A DNA stretch of 64,000 nucleotides from Prosopocoilus inquinatus (Eukaryota; Arthropoda; Insecta; Coleoptera; Lucanidae), in assembly GCA_036172665.1 (NCBI GenBank), contig CM069875.1:23095806-23159805 (forward strand), written 5' to 3'. Made by a program: the position numbers and the translations under genes. Positions within the stretch are counted from its first letter, which is position 1, and each line of letters starts with the position of its first letter. Shown piece by piece: positions 63,432-64,000 of this stretch. The notes under the pieces were generated by a model, which saw only the letters and a program-made list of their open reading frames with translations, was not told the origin of the DNA and did not search any database.

Positions 63432-63824
63432 TTGTTGTATAGAGAATATTCTGTTTGTTTCGGGCGTTATGTCGATGATTCTAAATTAACGGGTTTTTGC
63501 ATTTTGAGATTTCTCAGTGATGGAAAAATTGGACAATGCACTGCAAAACTATATACGATTGGAGAGAGTTCTGATCGAAGATTGTTAAGAAAGAATGTCG
63601 AGCATAGCCATCAGGTCGATGCCAGGAAAATTCAAAAACAAATTATCAGTATTTCTTGCAAACGTAAAGCTACGGAAGATCTTTCGATAAAACCTTTAAA
63701 AATATGTTACACTACTTTAAAAACAGTACCAGTGCTTGCCCTGAATGTTGCGGATATAAATGACATTAAAAGACTATTTACAGTGCTGGACGACGAGAAT
63801 TTCCACCATTACCAAAATCAATAA
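63432..63824 (+). CDS. FLYWCH/MULE-like zinc-finger fragment
   Basis: A 130-codon frame starting from TTG, so the true start or exon edge is uncertain. YVDDSKLTGFCILRF, then IGQCTAKLYTIG and NVEHSHQVDARKIQ, give a C-x(n)-C-x(n)-HxH arrangement like FLYWCH fingers, found in chromatin proteins and in MULE-type transposases. The family's Trp before the first Cys appears as Phe. The later part (RLFTVLDDENF) is unassigned. It may be one exon of a gene continuing off the window or a transposase remnant. The upstream poly-A stretch shows no obvious splice acceptor. Confidence 0.4.
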   Translation: MLYREYSVCFGRYVDDSKLTGFCILRFLSDGKIGQCTAKLYTIGESSDRRLLRKNVEHSHQVDARKIQKQIISISCKRKATEDLSIKPLKICYTTLKTVPVLALNVADINDIKRLFTVLDDENFHHYQNQ

Positions 63825-64000
63825 TGGATATTCACGCTGCTTTGGACTCAACACAGTAGACAACAAATCTGGGTTAAAATTTCGTATAAAATAAATGTAA
63901 AATAATGAAGATAGTCTAATAATATTTTAATGTATAACAAGAAATTTAACATTATTTTGTAATTCCTGTGAAATTATTTATGTCGATGTTACATTTTCAT

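Overview
The window is AT-rich animal DNA, almost certainly from an insect. The evidence is an env-bearing gypsy element (errantivirus type), a BEL/Pao element, two further Ty3/gypsy elements, hAT and Tc1/mariner-like miniatures, a tRNA-derived SINE, and traces of R1-like, RTE-like and Penelope-like retroelements. No bacterial or viral gene layout is present. I found no convincing intact host gene, so the window reads as a transposon-dense intergenic or intronic stretch. The species cannot be fixed from the sequence.

Layout. 2.45-8.88 kb: a Ty3/gypsy element on the minus strand with 326-bp LTRs (3 mismatches) and an ATAT target duplication. Its pol ends in an unusual module: after the integrase C-terminus come an OARD1/TARG1-like macro domain and a CCCH zinc finger. 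Gag starts with a SAP-like motif and about nine 11-residue coiled-coil repeats. This copy is broken by an in-frame TAG and at least two frameshifts. 9.1-10.0 kb: a foldback element. 11.05-15.64 kb: an apparently intact Mag/K02A2.6-like gypsy element on the plus strand, with identical 171-bp LTRs, a CTTCA target duplication and one 1364-codon gag-pol. 15.6-34.5 kb: two SINE copies, a composite foldback repeat family, remnants of non-LTR and Penelope-like elements, local tandem duplications, a hAT element with a perfect 8-bp target duplication, and several inverted-repeat elements.

34.5-49.5 kb is a nest. An errantivirus on the minus strand (230-bp LTRs, one mismatch, CACG target duplication) keeps gag, protease, integrase and an intact env, but has lost reverse transcriptase and RNase H by an in-frame deletion. 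A BEL/Pao element sits inside it as LTR-internal-LTR-partial internal-13-bp LTR stub, flanked by a GAATT duplication. The complete BEL unit has an uninterrupted 1721-codon polyprotein and a perfect 18-nt tRNA-Tyr primer site.

49.5-64 kb holds an R1-like remnant beside a pyrimidine tract, more copies of the composite repeat, a 2.2-kb TA-flanked foldback, and a FLYWCH-like open frame near the right end.

How the parts relate: each LTR element is a self-contained replication unit. The intact Mag-like and BEL units could in principle act alone. The errantivirus would need reverse transcriptase supplied by another element, and the macro-domain element is damaged here but recent by its LTRs. The short inverted-repeat elements, SINEs and the hAT derivative depend on enzymes encoded elsewhere.
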